The notes: generated from the letters alone by a model not told the origin. A stretch of DNA of 64,000 bases from an uncultured Flavobacteriaceae bacterium (GCA_947502635.1 CANNAN010000004.1:420620-484619), one strand, 5' to 3'; counted from the stretch's first letter, positions 8,435-17,800 are shown. Numbers and translations: made by a program.

Positions 8435-8887
8435 CTAAATCTTTTTCACTCGAACCGCGTTCATTCCTTTTTGACCACGTTCTAACTCATAAGTAACTTT
8501 ATCATTTTCTTCAATAGGTTCAAGTAATCCACTAACGTGTACGAAATATTTTTCTTGATTGACGCTGTCAATTATAAAACCAAAACCTTTTGAGTGATCA
8601 AAGAAAGAGACCTTACCTTCTTTGTTTGCTGGTTCTTCTTCTTCCCTATCTTCTTTTTTAGGAATTCCTAACTCAATACTCTCAGCTTCAACTTTTTCGC
8701 GCATTGCTGGATCTGGAGGTGTATCTGTTAAGTTTCCATTAAAGTCTACATAAGCAAATTGAATCCCTTGAGGGTTTTCTTTAGCTTCAGCTTTGCGAGC
8801 TTCTTTCTTTTTTTGCTTTTCTTCTCTTTTCTTTAAGCGTTTTTTTTCTTTTTCAATTTTATTAAAAGTTACTTGAGATTTTGCCAT
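8435..8887 (-). CDS. Cold-shock-domain protein with charged N-terminal extension
   Basis: 150-aa protein. Residues 1-80 are highly charged, with a Lys/Glu-rich helix (KEKKRLKKREEKQKKKEA). The C-terminal half is a cold-shock domain: GKVSFFDHSKGFGFI carries RNP1 (KGFGFI) and YFVHVSG resembles RNP2. Such extended CSD proteins are common in Flavobacteriia and probably bind single-stranded RNA. A perfect minus-strand -7 box TATCTTTG (8936-8929) lies 42 bases before the start codon, so it is probably a single-gene unit. Confidence 0.9.
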   Translation of the reverse strand: MAKSQVTFNKIEKEKKRLKKREEKQKKKEARKAEAKENPQGIQFAYVDFNGNLTDTPPDPAMREKVEAESIELGIPKKEDREEEEPANKEGKVSFFDHSKGFGFIIDSVNQEKYFVHVSGLLEPIEENDKVTYELERGQKGMNAVRVKKI

Positions 8888-9141
8888 AGTTTATAGTACT
8901 GTGCTTGTTTAATGTGAATAATTATTCACAAAGATACGCCTTATTTTGAGTATGTTATAATAGAACGCGTTTAAACTTTTTCCATTTATTGAAAAATGGC
9001 TGAAATTCACCTGTTTATCGTTACTTTTTTATGCGTAACGCTATATGACTTTCTAAAATATCTCTTCGAAACAGATTTGAAATGACTCTCTGTTAAGTAT
9101 AAAAGAATTCTTAATAGCGAAGCAAAATAATATAAGAGCTT

Positions 9142-10695
9142 CTAATCTTCTGGCGGATACCCATGAATAGCTTCAAAAACTTCATCAAAATTTGAGCGTA
9201 AATAAGCATTTAGTTTTTTCCTATAGTCCCCTTTTAGCCATTCTACAAAATTAAAAGTACTCTTACTTATACACTTTGTATAGCGTTGTATCCTAAAATC
9301 GATATCGTCCCCTAGCATTTTTGCTAAGCCTAGGGCATCATAGACATCTTCGCTGTTTTCAATACAAATTTTTGCGTGTTGTTCTATAGAACGTTCTAAA
9401 ACAACTTTTGAAGATTCACCGTTTCTAATAGATTCTATATAAACTCTTTGTATGTCGAAGTAAACTTCTTTAGATTTAGAAAATTCTTTACGCAACTCAT
9501 CTGGCATTTCATACCTAAAATTGCTTTCTAATTCTTCATCACTTAAAATAGCATCCAAATAATAATTTGGTGATTTAAAAATGCGTTGCCAGTCTAAATT
9601 ATCTCCCCAAGGACCAAATCGATGAAAATTATTTCCTAAATCAATAACACTAAATTTACTCTTATCTTTTAAAATACGAGACCCACGACCTATCATTTGA
9701 TAATAAAGCGTTAATGATTTAGTGGCTCTATTTAAAATAATACTATCAACCGTTGGTTCATCAAAACCCGTAGTTAAGATACTTACCGAAGTTAAAATAG
9801 CGTCAGGAGTCTTTTTAAACCATTGTAAAATAAGGGCACGCTCTTTTTTAGTATTCGTATTATCTAAATGAGCTACAGGGTACCCTGCTCTTCTAAAAGT
9901 ATCATAAACATGTAACGAAGTGTTAATTCCATTATTAAAAATCAATGTTTTTTTACCTTTACAACGCTCTTCATAAGCTTGTAAAAGCTTGCTAAGCATA
10001 TCATTATCTGTATATAAATCTTCAGAAGATTTCACAGTATAATCCCCATTAGCTCCAACAACTAAAGAAGTTAACCCCACATTATAAGAAAACATTTCTG
10101 CACGGGCTAAAAACCCATTTTCAATTAAGGACTCAATACTTTCACCAACAATTAATTCATCATAATTGTCAGTCATTGGCAATTCTATACTAGAACTTAA
10201 AGGTGTTGCTGTTACTCCTAAAATAAAGGCTTGACTAAAAAATTTGAAAAGTTTTGTAAATGAATTATAATGAGCTTCATCAATAATCACCAAACCAATA
10301 TCAGAGATATCCAATTTATCGTCTTGTAATCTATTATTTAAAGTCTCAACCATCGCTACAAAACAGCTATAATCCGCTTGATCACTTAAATCGGCTTTAC
10401 TGTCAACCACTTTATTCTTTACTCCAAATTCTGTAAGTACGTTAGATGTCTGCTTACATAATTCGATACGGTGGGTCATTACCAATACCTTTTTTTTATG
10501 AGTTTTAAGATATTGTCTAACAATTTCAGAAAAAATAACTGTTTTTCCTCCTCCAGTTGGTAGTTGATATAATAAATGATAATCATTAGGCGATTCATCA
10601 AAGCTCTTAAAAATTTTATCAATAGCTCCTTTTTGGTAGCTATACAAGTCTTTACCAGCTTTTCTTTCTTCTAATTCTGTTATTGAAACGGACAT
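9142..10695 (-). CDS. DEAD/DEAH-box helicase (SF2, SSL2/Res-type)
   Basis: 517-aa superfamily-2 helicase. Walker A is LPTGGGKT (residues 45-52), motif II is DEAH (139-142), motif III lies in VTATP, and motif VI is QMIGRGSR. The core resembles the helicase part of type III restriction subunits and RAD25-like proteins, but no methylase, nuclease or specificity gene is next to it and no nuclease motif is seen in its C-terminus. It is a stand-alone helicase of unknown substrate. A -7 box TATTTTTG lies upstream on the minus strand (10723-10716). Confidence 0.85.
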   Translation of the reverse strand: MSVSITELEERKAGKDLYSYQKGAIDKIFKSFDESPNDYHLLYQLPTGGGKTVIFSEIVRQYLKTHKKKVLVMTHRIELCKQTSNVLTEFGVKNKVVDSKADLSDQADYSCFVAMVETLNNRLQDDKLDISDIGLVIIDEAHYNSFTKLFKFFSQAFILGVTATPLSSSIELPMTDNYDELIVGESIESLIENGFLARAEMFSYNVGLTSLVVGANGDYTVKSSEDLYTDNDMLSKLLQAYEERCKGKKTLIFNNGINTSLHVYDTFRRAGYPVAHLDNTNTKKERALILQWFKKTPDAILTSVSILTTGFDEPTVDSIILNRATKSLTLYYQMIGRGSRILKDKSKFSVIDLGNNFHRFGPWGDNLDWQRIFKSPNYYLDAILSDEELESNFRYEMPDELRKEFSKSKEVYFDIQRVYIESIRNGESSKVVLERSIEQHAKICIENSEDVYDALGLAKMLGDDIDFRIQRYTKCISKSTFNFVEWLKGDYRKKLNAYLRSNFDEVFEAIHGYPPED

Positions 10696-10882
10696 CCCTA
10701 TAATTTTATGACGTGCAAAAATAACACCTTTGTAGGGTTTATGACGAATATTTATTGTGAAAATTGTAAATGATTATTTTCCTCTACTGAAAATGAATAA
10801 GTTAAGCTACAATTAAACTTATTTACTTTTTTTAAGTCATAATTAAAAGTAAACAAAAGAATACTCAATAACTTCAGACTTT

Positions 10883-12193
10883 ATGATTCGTTATATATTT
10901 ATCTGCCTATTTATAATATTATTTTTTTCCTGCGATAATAATTCCATAGAAATTGTTAATGATAATGAAGAAGATATAGAAAGTCTGAAAAGCACAGCGC
11001 CTAATATTTTATTTATCATTGCAGATGATATGGGGTTAGATGCTTCTCCTGGTTATAACATAGGCCATGTTAAACCTAATATGCCCAACTTACAAAGTTT
11101 GATAAACTCAGGAATTAAATTCACAAACTTATGGTCTAATCCAACATGCTCTCCAACAAGAGCTACTATTTTAACAGGGAAATATGGGTTTAAAACAGGA
11201 GTGCTTGATCCTGGTGATATATTATCTACTTCCGAAATATCTTTGCAACGCTATATAGATACAAATACTAGTAAGTCGTATAATCATGCCGTTATTGGCA
11301 AATGGCACTTATCAAATAACAAAAATCATCCTAACGATATGGGAATAAATCATTTTGCGGGCCTGTTAGGTGGTGGCGTACAATCATATTGGAATTGGAA
11401 TCTGACAATAAATGGCGTTACAACAAAATCAACAGAATACACAACTACTAAGTTTACAGATCTGGCTATTAATTGGGTTGCAGAACAAACAACACCCTGG
11501 TTTTTGTGGTTAGCTTACAATGCACCACATACACCATTTCACCTCCCTCCAAACGATTTACATTCGCAAGAGGCATTACCTTCAGATCAAGCAAGTATAG
11601 ATAGTAACCCACTACCCTACTACATGGCTGCTTTAGAAGCTTTGGATAGTGAAATGGGTAGACTAATCAACTCAATGACTAAAGAACAGCAAGAAAACAC
11701 CGTTATTATTTTTATGGGAGACAATGGCACTCCAAATCAAGTTGTTCAAGTACACCCCTCTACAAGAGCTAAAGGCAGTGTGTACCAAGGTGGCGTTAAT
11801 GTGCCATTGATTATCTCTGGCAAAAATGTTACACGTATAAATGAAACAGAAGATGCCCTTATAAATACTACAGATATCTTCACAACAATAGCAAATATTG
11901 CAGGAGTATCAACTACAGAAATTCATGATAGTAAGAGTTTTAAAGAGTTACTCTCAAATACGAACAACGTTACTAAAAGAGATTATGTATATACCGAAAA
12001 TGAAAACACCTCTATAAGAAATGCCACTCACAAATACATTTATTTTGATAACGGATCTGAAGCCTTATACAATTTAAATGACAACCCATTAGAAAACCCA
12101 AACCTTCTAAATCCAAATCAATTCCCCTTAAGCAGTAACGAAAGCGCCACAAAAGATGAATTAGTTAATAAATTATCTGAGATCATGAATTAA
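10883..12193 (+). CDS. Sulfatase (S1 family) lipoprotein
   Basis: 436-aa lipoprotein sulfatase. The leader ends in a lipobox FFSC (Cys17). The metal-binding ADDMG motif is at residues 47-51, and the catalytic C89-S-P-T-R segment within NPTCSPTRATILTGK fits the Cys-type formylglycine motif C-x-P-x-R. Further ligands appear in MGDNGTPN. S1 sulfatases hydrolyse sulfate esters on polysaccharides; in marine Flavobacteriaceae they act on algal glycans. No sulfatase maturase (anSME), SusC/D pair or glycoside hydrolase is adjacent, so the substrate is open and activation depends on a maturase encoded elsewhere. Confidence 0.92.
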   Translation: MIRYIFICLFIILFFSCDNNSIEIVNDNEEDIESLKSTAPNILFIIADDMGLDASPGYNIGHVKPNMPNLQSLINSGIKFTNLWSNPTCSPTRATILTGKYGFKTGVLDPGDILSTSEISLQRYIDTNTSKSYNHAVIGKWHLSNNKNHPNDMGINHFAGLLGGGVQSYWNWNLTINGVTTKSTEYTTTKFTDLAINWVAEQTTPWFLWLAYNAPHTPFHLPPNDLHSQEALPSDQASIDSNPLPYYMAALEALDSEMGRLINSMTKEQQENTVIIFMGDNGTPNQVVQVHPSTRAKGSVYQGGVNVPLIISGKNVTRINETEDALINTTDIFTTIANIAGVSTTEIHDSKSFKELLSNTNNVTKRDYVYTENENTSIRNATHKYIYFDNGSEALYNLNDNPLENPNLLNPNQFPLSSNESATKDELVNKLSEIMN

Positions 12194-12222
12194 CATTTTA
12201 TTAATATAAAATGTTAATTTTT
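12189..12222 (+). terminator. Rho-independent terminator after the sulfatase gene
   Basis: A 12-bp perfect inverted repeat (12189-12200 with 12207-12218), overlapping the stop codon of the sulfatase gene, is followed by a T run to 12222. The stem is AT-rich, so termination may be only moderate. Confidence 0.65.
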
Positions 12223-12330
12223 AATGAGTTTGTAACAAAATTTATTTTTTTTATACTAACTAAAATATTAATACATTACAGTATAACAATTATATTTTTA
12301 ATACATAATTCTTTAATTCACATTAATCAA

Positions 12331-14637
12331 ATGAAAACAACTATTTTTAAACTAAGTGGTGCCTTAATCTTTTTTTTATGTGCGGTAGCTCAAACGAATG
12401 CTCAAGACCTTGTAGGTTCTTGGAAAGGAAAATTATCTGTTCAAGGAACAGAAGTCCCTCTACTATTTGATATTAAAAGTGAAGATGACGGCTATAAATC
12501 AACAATGGATAGCCCATCACAAGGTGCTACAGGTATTCCTATGGACGAAACACTTTACGTAAATGATACTTTGACAATTAAATTTAAGCAAGCAGGAATT
12601 AAATATGTTGCTTCATTAAAAGAAGATACGTTATCTGGCACATTTTATCAAGCTGGTCAAGAATTTCCTTTAGTATTATCAAAAACAGAAAAGACACTTC
12701 CTGGTAATACAGCACTACCAACATCTGACGAAGATCTGGAAAAACTAGCCAATTGGAATCCTACAAATTATAAATATGGTGTCGAAGATTACTTTGCAAG
12801 ACCTAAGGCCAGATCTTTTAGTTTTTCTCCAAATGGCACCTATTTATCTTATCGGGAAAAAGATGAAAACACTAAAAACCACGTGTACGTTAAAAATCTT
12901 GAAACCAATGAAATAAAAAGGGTTATAGAGGAAAAAGATGAATTAATCCGTGGTTTTGGCTGGGCAAATGAAGGCAGATTAGTCTATGTAATGGATAAAG
13001 GTGGTAACGAAGATTATCACTTGTTTGCGGTAAATATTGATGGTAGTAATGCTAAAGAATTAACGCCTTTTGAAGGTGTAAAAGTCAATATTTTAGAAAG
13101 TCTTAAAGAAGATAAAGACCATATGATTATTGCTATGAACCAAAATAATCCTCAAATATTTGAACCCTATAAAATCAATATTGAAACGGGTGCTTTAGAG
13201 CAATTATATAAAAACGAAGATGCTGCCAATCCAATTAGTAATTACATATTTGATAAAGACGGAAAATTACGTGGATTCACTAAACTTCGTGATGGCGTAA
13301 ACATTGATTTATACTATGCTACAGATGGTGTAAACTACGAAATAAAAAAACAATTAAGCTGGAAAGATAATTTTAATATATCTTCATTCAATTACGCTTC
13401 TAGCAACCCACATGAGGCTTATATTACATCAAATTTGGATAGTGATAAAACTCAAATTTATTTATACGATCTCAAAGAAGATAAAATCATTAAAAAACTT
13501 TTTTCTAATGATTATTATGATGTTTCTGGATTAAGACTATCAAGAAATAGAGGTTACGAACTAGATTTTTTTTATTATGAAGGTGAAAAAAGCCATATCA
13601 TACCTGTAAGTGCCTATTATAAAAAGTTTCATGATAAAATCATTACTAAATTTTCTGGATACAACTATTCAATATCTGACGTAACCGATGATGAAAGTAA
13701 ATATTTAATCTTTCTACAAAGCGATAAATTATATGGTACATATTATTCATATGATGCAAAAAAAGACACCTTTAAATTACTTTACAACCTCATGCCTAAT
13801 CTTATTGAAAAAGATATGGCAGACATGCGTCCTATTTCTTTTAAGAGCAGAGATGGCAAAACGATACACGGTTACATTACATTACCAAAAGAGGCTCTTA
13901 ATGGCAAAAAAGTCCCTGTTATAGTAAACCCTCATGGTGGACCACAAGGCATTAGGGATTCTTGGGGTTTTAATCCAGAAGCACAATTGTTTGCAAGTCG
14001 TGGGTATGCAACTTTACAAGTGAATTTTAGAATTTCTGGAGGTTACGGGAAAGCATTTTTAGAGTCTGGGTTTAAAGAAATTGGAAGAAAAGCTATGGAC
14101 GATGTTGAAGATGGGTTACAATATGTTGTAGATCAAGGCTGGGTAGATAAAGATAATGCAGCAATTTATGGTGGTAGCCACGGTGGATATGCCGTACTGC
14201 GGGGTTTGACAAAAACGCCTGATTTATATGCTTGTGGAGTTGATTATGTTGGTGTATCTAATTTGTTTTCATTTATGAAAACAATTCCTCCATACTGGAA
14301 GCCTTATTTAAAAATTATTAAAGAAATCTGGTACGATGAAGACATTCCAGAAGAAAAAGTCATCATGAAAGAAGTTTCTCCTGTATATCAGATAGATAAA
14401 ATTAAAAAACCTCTTTTTGTAATTCAAGGAGCCAACGATCCAAGGGTTAATATAGATGAGTCTGACCAAATTGTAAGCGCCTTACGTGCTAAAGGTTTTG
14501 ATGTACCTTATATGGTTAAATATGATGAAGGCCATGGCTTTGCTAAAGAAGAAAATAGTATTGCACTTTATAAATCCATGATGGGTTTTTATGCTAAGCA
14601 TTTAAAAAAGGAGATTAAACAGCCTTTAAAAGATTAA
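12331..14637 (+). CDS. Secreted S9-family prolyl-oligopeptidase-like peptidase
   Basis: The ATG at 12331 gives a standard signal peptide (MKTTIFKLSGALIFFL...TNAQ) and a 768-aa product; the frame extends 40 codons upstream but those residues look like AT-rich leader. The mature protein starts with an unusual small beta domain (about 25-115, GSWKGKLSVQGTEVPLLFDI), then a beta-propeller (about 140-490), then the alpha/beta-hydrolase peptidase domain. The catalytic triad is Ser616 (YGGSHGGY), Asp703 (GANDPRV) and His735 (DEGHGF). It probably cleaves short peptides in the periplasm. It is followed by a clear terminator, so it is a single-gene unit. Confidence 0.93.
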   Translation: MKTTIFKLSGALIFFLCAVAQTNAQDLVGSWKGKLSVQGTEVPLLFDIKSEDDGYKSTMDSPSQGATGIPMDETLYVNDTLTIKFKQAGIKYVASLKEDTLSGTFYQAGQEFPLVLSKTEKTLPGNTALPTSDEDLEKLANWNPTNYKYGVEDYFARPKARSFSFSPNGTYLSYREKDENTKNHVYVKNLETNEIKRVIEEKDELIRGFGWANEGRLVYVMDKGGNEDYHLFAVNIDGSNAKELTPFEGVKVNILESLKEDKDHMIIAMNQNNPQIFEPYKINIETGALEQLYKNEDAANPISNYIFDKDGKLRGFTKLRDGVNIDLYYATDGVNYEIKKQLSWKDNFNISSFNYASSNPHEAYITSNLDSDKTQIYLYDLKEDKIIKKLFSNDYYDVSGLRLSRNRGYELDFFYYEGEKSHIIPVSAYYKKFHDKIITKFSGYNYSISDVTDDESKYLIFLQSDKLYGTYYSYDAKKDTFKLLYNLMPNLIEKDMADMRPISFKSRDGKTIHGYITLPKEALNGKKVPVIVNPHGGPQGIRDSWGFNPEAQLFASRGYATLQVNFRISGGYGKAFLESGFKEIGRKAMDDVEDGLQYVVDQGWVDKDNAAIYGGSHGGYAVLRGLTKTPDLYACGVDYVGVSNLFSFMKTIPPYWKPYLKIIKEIWYDEDIPEEKVIMKEVSPVYQIDKIKKPLFVIQGANDPRVNIDESDQIVSALRAKGFDVPYMVKYDEGHGFAKEENSIALYKSMMGFYAKHLKKEIKQPLKD

Positions 14638-14653
14638 AACAAATTTAATTTAT

Positions 14654-14692
14654 AAAAAAGCTTTTTGAAGTCACATTCAAAAGGCTTTTTTA
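14654..14692 (+). terminator. Rho-independent terminator after the S9 peptidase
   Basis: A near-perfect 16-bp inverted repeat (14654-14669 with 14676-14691) with a six-base loop and a T run as the end of the right arm, 17 bases past the stop codon. The A-rich left arm could let it work in both directions. Confidence 0.85.
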
Positions 14693-14751
14693 TTTATATA
14701 AATCTAAAAACTAATTTATACATTTACATCTTTATTATTACAACTCTATAT

Positions 14752-15765
14752 ATGCAAATCAACGACAAATCAGAAACAACAAATTATCTAGCTTCAAACA
14801 AAAGGTATGATACTATGACCTATAAAAGATCAGGAAAAAGCGGCGTGCTTTTACCTGCGATCTCATTAGGATTATGGCACAACTTTGGTTTTGTTGATAG
14901 CATACAAAATGGTAGAGATATTCTAAGATGTGCATTCGATTTGGGTATTACACATTTAGATTTAGCAAATAACTATGGACCTCCTTATGGATCTGCTGAA
15001 GAAAATTTCGGCACGATCTTTAAAAAAGACTTTAAGTCTTATAGAGATGAACTATTTATAGCTACTAAAGCGGGTTATGATATGTGGCCTGGTCCTTATG
15101 GTAATTTTGGATCGAGAAAGTATTTAATTTCAAGTTTAGACCAAAGCCTTAAACGTATGGGCTTAGATTATGTTGATATTTTTTATCACCACAGACCAGA
15201 TAAAGATACGCCATTAGAAGAAACCATGGGAGCACTGGCAGATATTGTACGTCAAGGAAAAGCGCTCTATGTAGGGATTTCTAATTACCAACCAGAAGAA
15301 ACGCAGAAAGCTGCTGAAATTCTTAAAAATTTAAAGGTCCCCTTTATTTTACATCAAGCCCGTTATTCTATGTTCGATCGTTGGATTGAAGATGGTCTTT
15401 TAAATACATTAGAACAAAATGGTGTAGGTTGTATTGCCTTTTCACCACTAGCACAAGGTCTATTGACTGAAAAGTATTTAAAAGGAATTCCTGAAGGTTC
15501 CAGAGCCGCTAAAGATCTTACCTATTTAAATGTTGATACTGTTAATAGTAATATTGAAAAAATTCAACATTTAAATACGATTGCTCAGGAACGTGGACAA
15601 AAATTATCTCAAATGGCTATTGCATGGATTTTAAGACAACCACAAGTAGCATCAGTTTTGATAGGTGCTAGTTCTCCAAATCAATTAAAAGAAAATATAA
15701 AGGCTATAGATAATTTAAGTTTTTCTGATGAAGAATTAAAGTTGATTGATGGTATTATTTCTTAA
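14752..15765 (+). CDS. Aldo/keto reductase (YghZ-like)
   Basis: NADPH-dependent aldo/keto reductase, 337 aa from the ATG at 14752. An in-frame TTG at 14665 lies within the upstream terminator and is rejected. The catalytic tetrad is visible: D70 (THLDLANNYG), Y75, K106 (ATKAGYD) and H146/147 (YHHRPD). The sequence resembles the AKR14/YghZ group (L-glyceraldehyde-3-phosphate reductase), including the GSRKYLISSLDQSLKRMGLDYVD segment spread over residues 120-142. It is cytoplasmic and monocistronic, and could detoxify aldehydes or reduce sugars. The exact substrate is unknown. Confidence 0.9.
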   Translation: MQINDKSETTNYLASNKRYDTMTYKRSGKSGVLLPAISLGLWHNFGFVDSIQNGRDILRCAFDLGITHLDLANNYGPPYGSAEENFGTIFKKDFKSYRDELFIATKAGYDMWPGPYGNFGSRKYLISSLDQSLKRMGLDYVDIFYHHRPDKDTPLEETMGALADIVRQGKALYVGISNYQPEETQKAAEILKNLKVPFILHQARYSMFDRWIEDGLLNTLEQNGVGCIAFSPLAQGLLTEKYLKGIPEGSRAAKDLTYLNVDTVNSNIEKIQHLNTIAQERGQKLSQMAIAWILRQPQVASVLIGASSPNQLKENIKAIDNLSFSDEELKLIDGIIS

Positions 15766-15815
15766 ATAATCTCGCTTAGTTTGTATTTTGGATAACTGAC
15801 TAAAATAAATTTCAA

Positions 15816-16502
15816 CTACTCCTTTACAATAATAATAGTTGCTTTAACACCTGTGGACAAATTCCAACGATTGGAAGAGATTAAGTTGTCTAAATCATCA
15901 ACAACTCTAAATTCGGCCGTATTTGGTCCAGATTCTCCTTGATTTAAAGCTAAGAAATCTATCTTGTTAAATCCTGGTTTCAAGTCAAGTTTAAAACCTT
16001 TAAAACCACCTGTTAAATATACTCTGAGATGTATAATCTCATCATTTACTAAAACCTGAATAACATCGCCATCTACATAACCATGATCTCGATATACAAC
16101 ATTCACAAACTTGGCCTTACTTTTAAAATCACCAAAATATTGATCCGTAGTACTGCCATTTTTCAATTCAAATTCTTCTTTGCTTAATTTTAAATGATCT
16201 AAGCTTTTATTTAATCGATTCTCATAGAGTTCTCCTGGGTTACCAAATTGTTCTTGAGGAAACATAGAAAACTCTTTCTTAGGCATATTAAGATTATGAG
16301 ATGTACGAGGTGTATTTATATTATTGATGCCAGTATTATTGTTAATAGGCTTAGACGGCAATAATGGATTAGCATCTACAGAATCTTTGCTTTTTACAGC
16401 AGGAATAGCAATAGATTTACTTCTCGTATCAATCTGTGCATAAGTTGATAGCGAAAAAAGAAGCATTATAAAAAATGAAAAATAAAGTCTCATTTGTTTC
16501 AT
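15816..16502 (-). CDS. Secreted hypothetical protein
   Basis: 228-aa protein with a signal peptide (LYFSFFIMLLFSLSTYAQ). Residues 25-90 are Asn/Pro/Ser-rich and probably disordered. The C-terminal 100 residues contain regular beta strands (GDVIQVLVNDEIIHLRVYL, GFKGFKLDLKPGFNKIDFLALNQG) like a small beta-sandwich. I do not recognise a named family with certainty; similar proteins occur in Flavobacteriaceae. It is convergent with the aldo/keto reductase gene (50-base gap). No catalytic motif is visible. Confidence 0.75.
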   Translation of the reverse strand: MKQMRLYFSFFIMLLFSLSTYAQIDTRSKSIAIPAVKSKDSVDANPLLPSKPINNNTGINNINTPRTSHNLNMPKKEFSMFPQEQFGNPGELYENRLNKSLDHLKLSKEEFELKNGSTTDQYFGDFKSKAKFVNVVYRDHGYVDGDVIQVLVNDEIIHLRVYLTGGFKGFKLDLKPGFNKIDFLALNQGESGPNTAEFRVVDDLDNLISSNRWNLSTGVKATIIIVKE

Positions 16503-16765
16503 TATTCCATTGAATAGATGTGTATAATATATTTCAAAGATATTTTTTTATCTGAAAATATATCCACTCTTGTTTAATATTTTGTATTCATTTAACACAA
16601 TAACCATTCCTAAAGTTATTTAAAAGTCTAAAAAATCAGTTATTACTTACTATACTCCCTAAAAATAGTTAAAATATGTTAATTTATTACTTTGTTATAC
16701 ATAGTACTGTAACATTTTACATTTATAGTCGTCTATCAAGTATAAACCAATTAAAAATAACAATT

Positions 16766-16852
16766 ATGAGAACTTTAAACAACAACCAATTAAGCGGAAC
16801 TTTAACAGTGACTAAAAGTTACCAATGGAACAATAAAAGACGCTACAGATAA
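16766..16852 (+). CDS. 28-aa micro-ORF 1 with W-x3-[KR]-R-Y C-terminus
   Basis: ATG at 16766 to TAA at 16852. The product begins MRTLNNNQLSGTL and ends SYQWNNKRRYR. It is 23/28 identical to micro-ORF 2 (16950-17036); the five differences are at residues 6, 14, 15, 20 and 23. Most base changes between the two copies are silent or conservative, as expected for translated sequence. Strongly basic at the C-terminus (KRRYR), with a conserved Trp21 and no Cys, signal peptide or membrane segment. Function unknown; candidate regulatory peptide, secreted-peptide precursor or RNA-binding micropeptide. Confidence 0.6.
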   Translation: MRTLNNNQLSGTLTVTKSYQWNNKRRYR

Positions 16853-16874
16853 GTCCTTTTATATTATTAAAAAC

Positions 16875-16940
<66 letters not shown>

Positions 16941-16949
16941 TTAGAAATT

Positions 16950-17036
16950 ATGAGAACATTAAACAGCAATCAATTAAGCGGAACTTTAAGTAAAACAAAA
17001 AGTTACAATTGGAACAGTAAAAGGCGTTACAGGTAA
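16950..17036 (+). CDS. 28-aa micro-ORF 2 with W-x3-[KR]-R-Y C-terminus
   Basis: ATG at 16950 to TAA at 17036; the product begins MRTLNSNQLSGTL and ends SYNWNSKRRYR. It is a tandem paralogue of micro-ORF 1 with identical length. Third-position changes such as act/aca, cgc/cgt and aga/agg leave the protein unchanged, which supports selection on the peptide. The (TCAA)16 tract directly precedes it. Function unknown. Confidence 0.62.
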   Translation: MRTLNSNQLSGTLSKTKSYNWNSKRRYR

Positions 17037-17085
17037 GTAACGTCTTTTAAAACAAAATTTTTCATCAATCAATTAAACAATCAAA

Positions 17086-17220
17086 ATGAAATCAACTACT
17101 AAAATATCGCGATACTTAAATAGTATAACTCAAGAAAATGTTTTTACTAATAGAATGGCATCTAACTTTCATAATTCACCTGAAGATATGTGGAAACGCC
17201 TAAAGCGCTATGCTTATTAA
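17086..17220 (+). CDS. 44-aa micro-ORF 3 sharing the C-terminal motif
   Basis: ATG at 17086 to TAA at 17220; the product begins MKSTTKISRYLNSI and ends PEDMWKRLKRYAY. Trp36 is followed at the same spacing as in the two upstream micro-ORFs by Lys-Arg-Tyr (W-x3-[KR]-R-Y). The leader before it (17062-17085) contains a degenerate TCAATCAATT stretch like a decayed copy of the (TCAA)n tract. The N-terminal half is unrelated to the other two, so it is either a diverged member or a partner peptide. Confidence 0.5.
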   Translation: MKSTTKISRYLNSITQENVFTNRMASNFHNSPEDMWKRLKRYAY

Positions 17221-17304
17221 GCAAAGTCATTACATTAATACAAAAGCTTTTGATGCACCCTCCCTATTTCTAATATAACCTTTATATTATTTTACATTTA
17301 AGAC

Positions 17305-17325
17305 TTACTCTGTACGCCACTTGTA
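17305..17325. repeat. Short direct repeat, partner at 17494-17514
   Basis: TTACTCTGTACGCCACTTGT and the next base match 17494-17514 at 17 of 21 positions, 189 bases apart. Apart from this repeat and the hairpin at 17440-17465, the 331-base stretch 17221-17551 shows no coding frame or other structure that I can support. Confidence 0.45.
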
Positions 17326-17433
17326 TAATAAAAGCACAGTGCTAAATAAAGAAAGTTATCCCAATCTTAATAACCAAATTTAACTATTGTTAAACAAAAA
17401 ATATAATTATAAGTAAACCTATGGGTGTTTTGG

Positions 17434-17478
17434 TTAAAAAAGCTACTCTATTTCTAAAGTAGCTTCTATGTTTGTTTT
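17434..17478 (+). terminator. Hairpin with T-rich tail, possible terminator
   Basis: An 8-bp inverted repeat (aagctact 17440-17447 with agtagctt 17458-17465) is preceded by an A run and followed within 10 bases by a T-rich stretch (from 17471). It lies about 220 bases past micro-ORF 3 and may end the transcript of the micro-ORF cluster. Confidence 0.5.
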
Positions 17479-17505
17479 TTTTACTATCAAAACCTACTCA
17501 ATACG

Positions 17506-17530
17506 CCACTAGTAAATACTAGCGGTAGCG
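17506..17530. repeat. Left inverted repeat flanking the 82-aa ORF
   Basis: The stretch CCACTAGT..TACTAG..TAGCG is complementary, with two 3-base gaps, to 17830-17849 (CGCTAACTAGTAACTAGTGG): 19 of the 20 right-hand bases find a partner. Both ends also contain small internal palindromes around CTAG. Together they bound a 344-bp segment holding one ORF. Confidence 0.5.
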
Positions 17531-17551
17531 CATTTTCATAATGTTATCTCG

Positions 17552-17800
17552 CTACCTTTCTTCATGAAAAGAACAATCTCTAATGCCAATTTCTAACTCC
17601 ATAAGTTCCATTATTAAATCATTCAAAAAATTCAAATCTATTGTTGATTCAAACTCAACCATAACATTCTTTGATAGCAGCAATTTATCATAAACTTCGA
17701 TAAGTTGAGTGCTACTCAGGGTACTTGTATTCTTTAATATATTTACGAATTTGATTTTATAGTCTTTATTTTTAGCACTTAAAAACTCTATAGTATTCAC
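17552..17800 (-). CDS. Hypothetical protein, 82 aa
   Basis: An 82-aa, Leu/Ile-rich, acidic protein with alternating helices and no signal peptide or membrane segment (MNTIEFLSAKNKDYKIKF at the start, ELEIGIRDCSFHEER at the end). I do not recognise a family. It lies alone between flanking inverted repeats (17506-17530 and 17830-17849) in a region otherwise free of large genes, and could be cargo of a small mobile cassette. The full-length open frame and balanced codons make it a plausible gene. Confidence 0.55.
   Translation of the reverse strand: MNTIEFLSAKNKDYKIKFVNILKNTSTLSSTQLIEVYDKLLLSKNVMVEFESTIDLNFLNDLIMELMELEIGIRDCSFHEER

Noticed and set aside
9142..10695. Restriction-modification or phage-defence locus
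   Set aside because: The helicase core resembles type III restriction subunits, but no methylase, nuclease or other defence gene lies within several kilobases.
10883..12193. Polysaccharide utilisation locus around the sulfatase
   Set aside because: Neighbours are a helicase, an S9 peptidase and an aldo/keto reductase; no SusC/SusD or hydrolase is adjacent.
12211..12330. N-terminal extension of the S9 peptidase
   Set aside because: It overlaps the sulfatase terminator and would place a second hydrophobic stretch before a normal signal peptide at 12331.
14665..14751. N-terminal extension of the aldo/keto reductase
   Set aside because: The in-frame TTG lies inside the upstream terminator stem, and the extra residues match no family feature; the ATG at 14752 is preferred.
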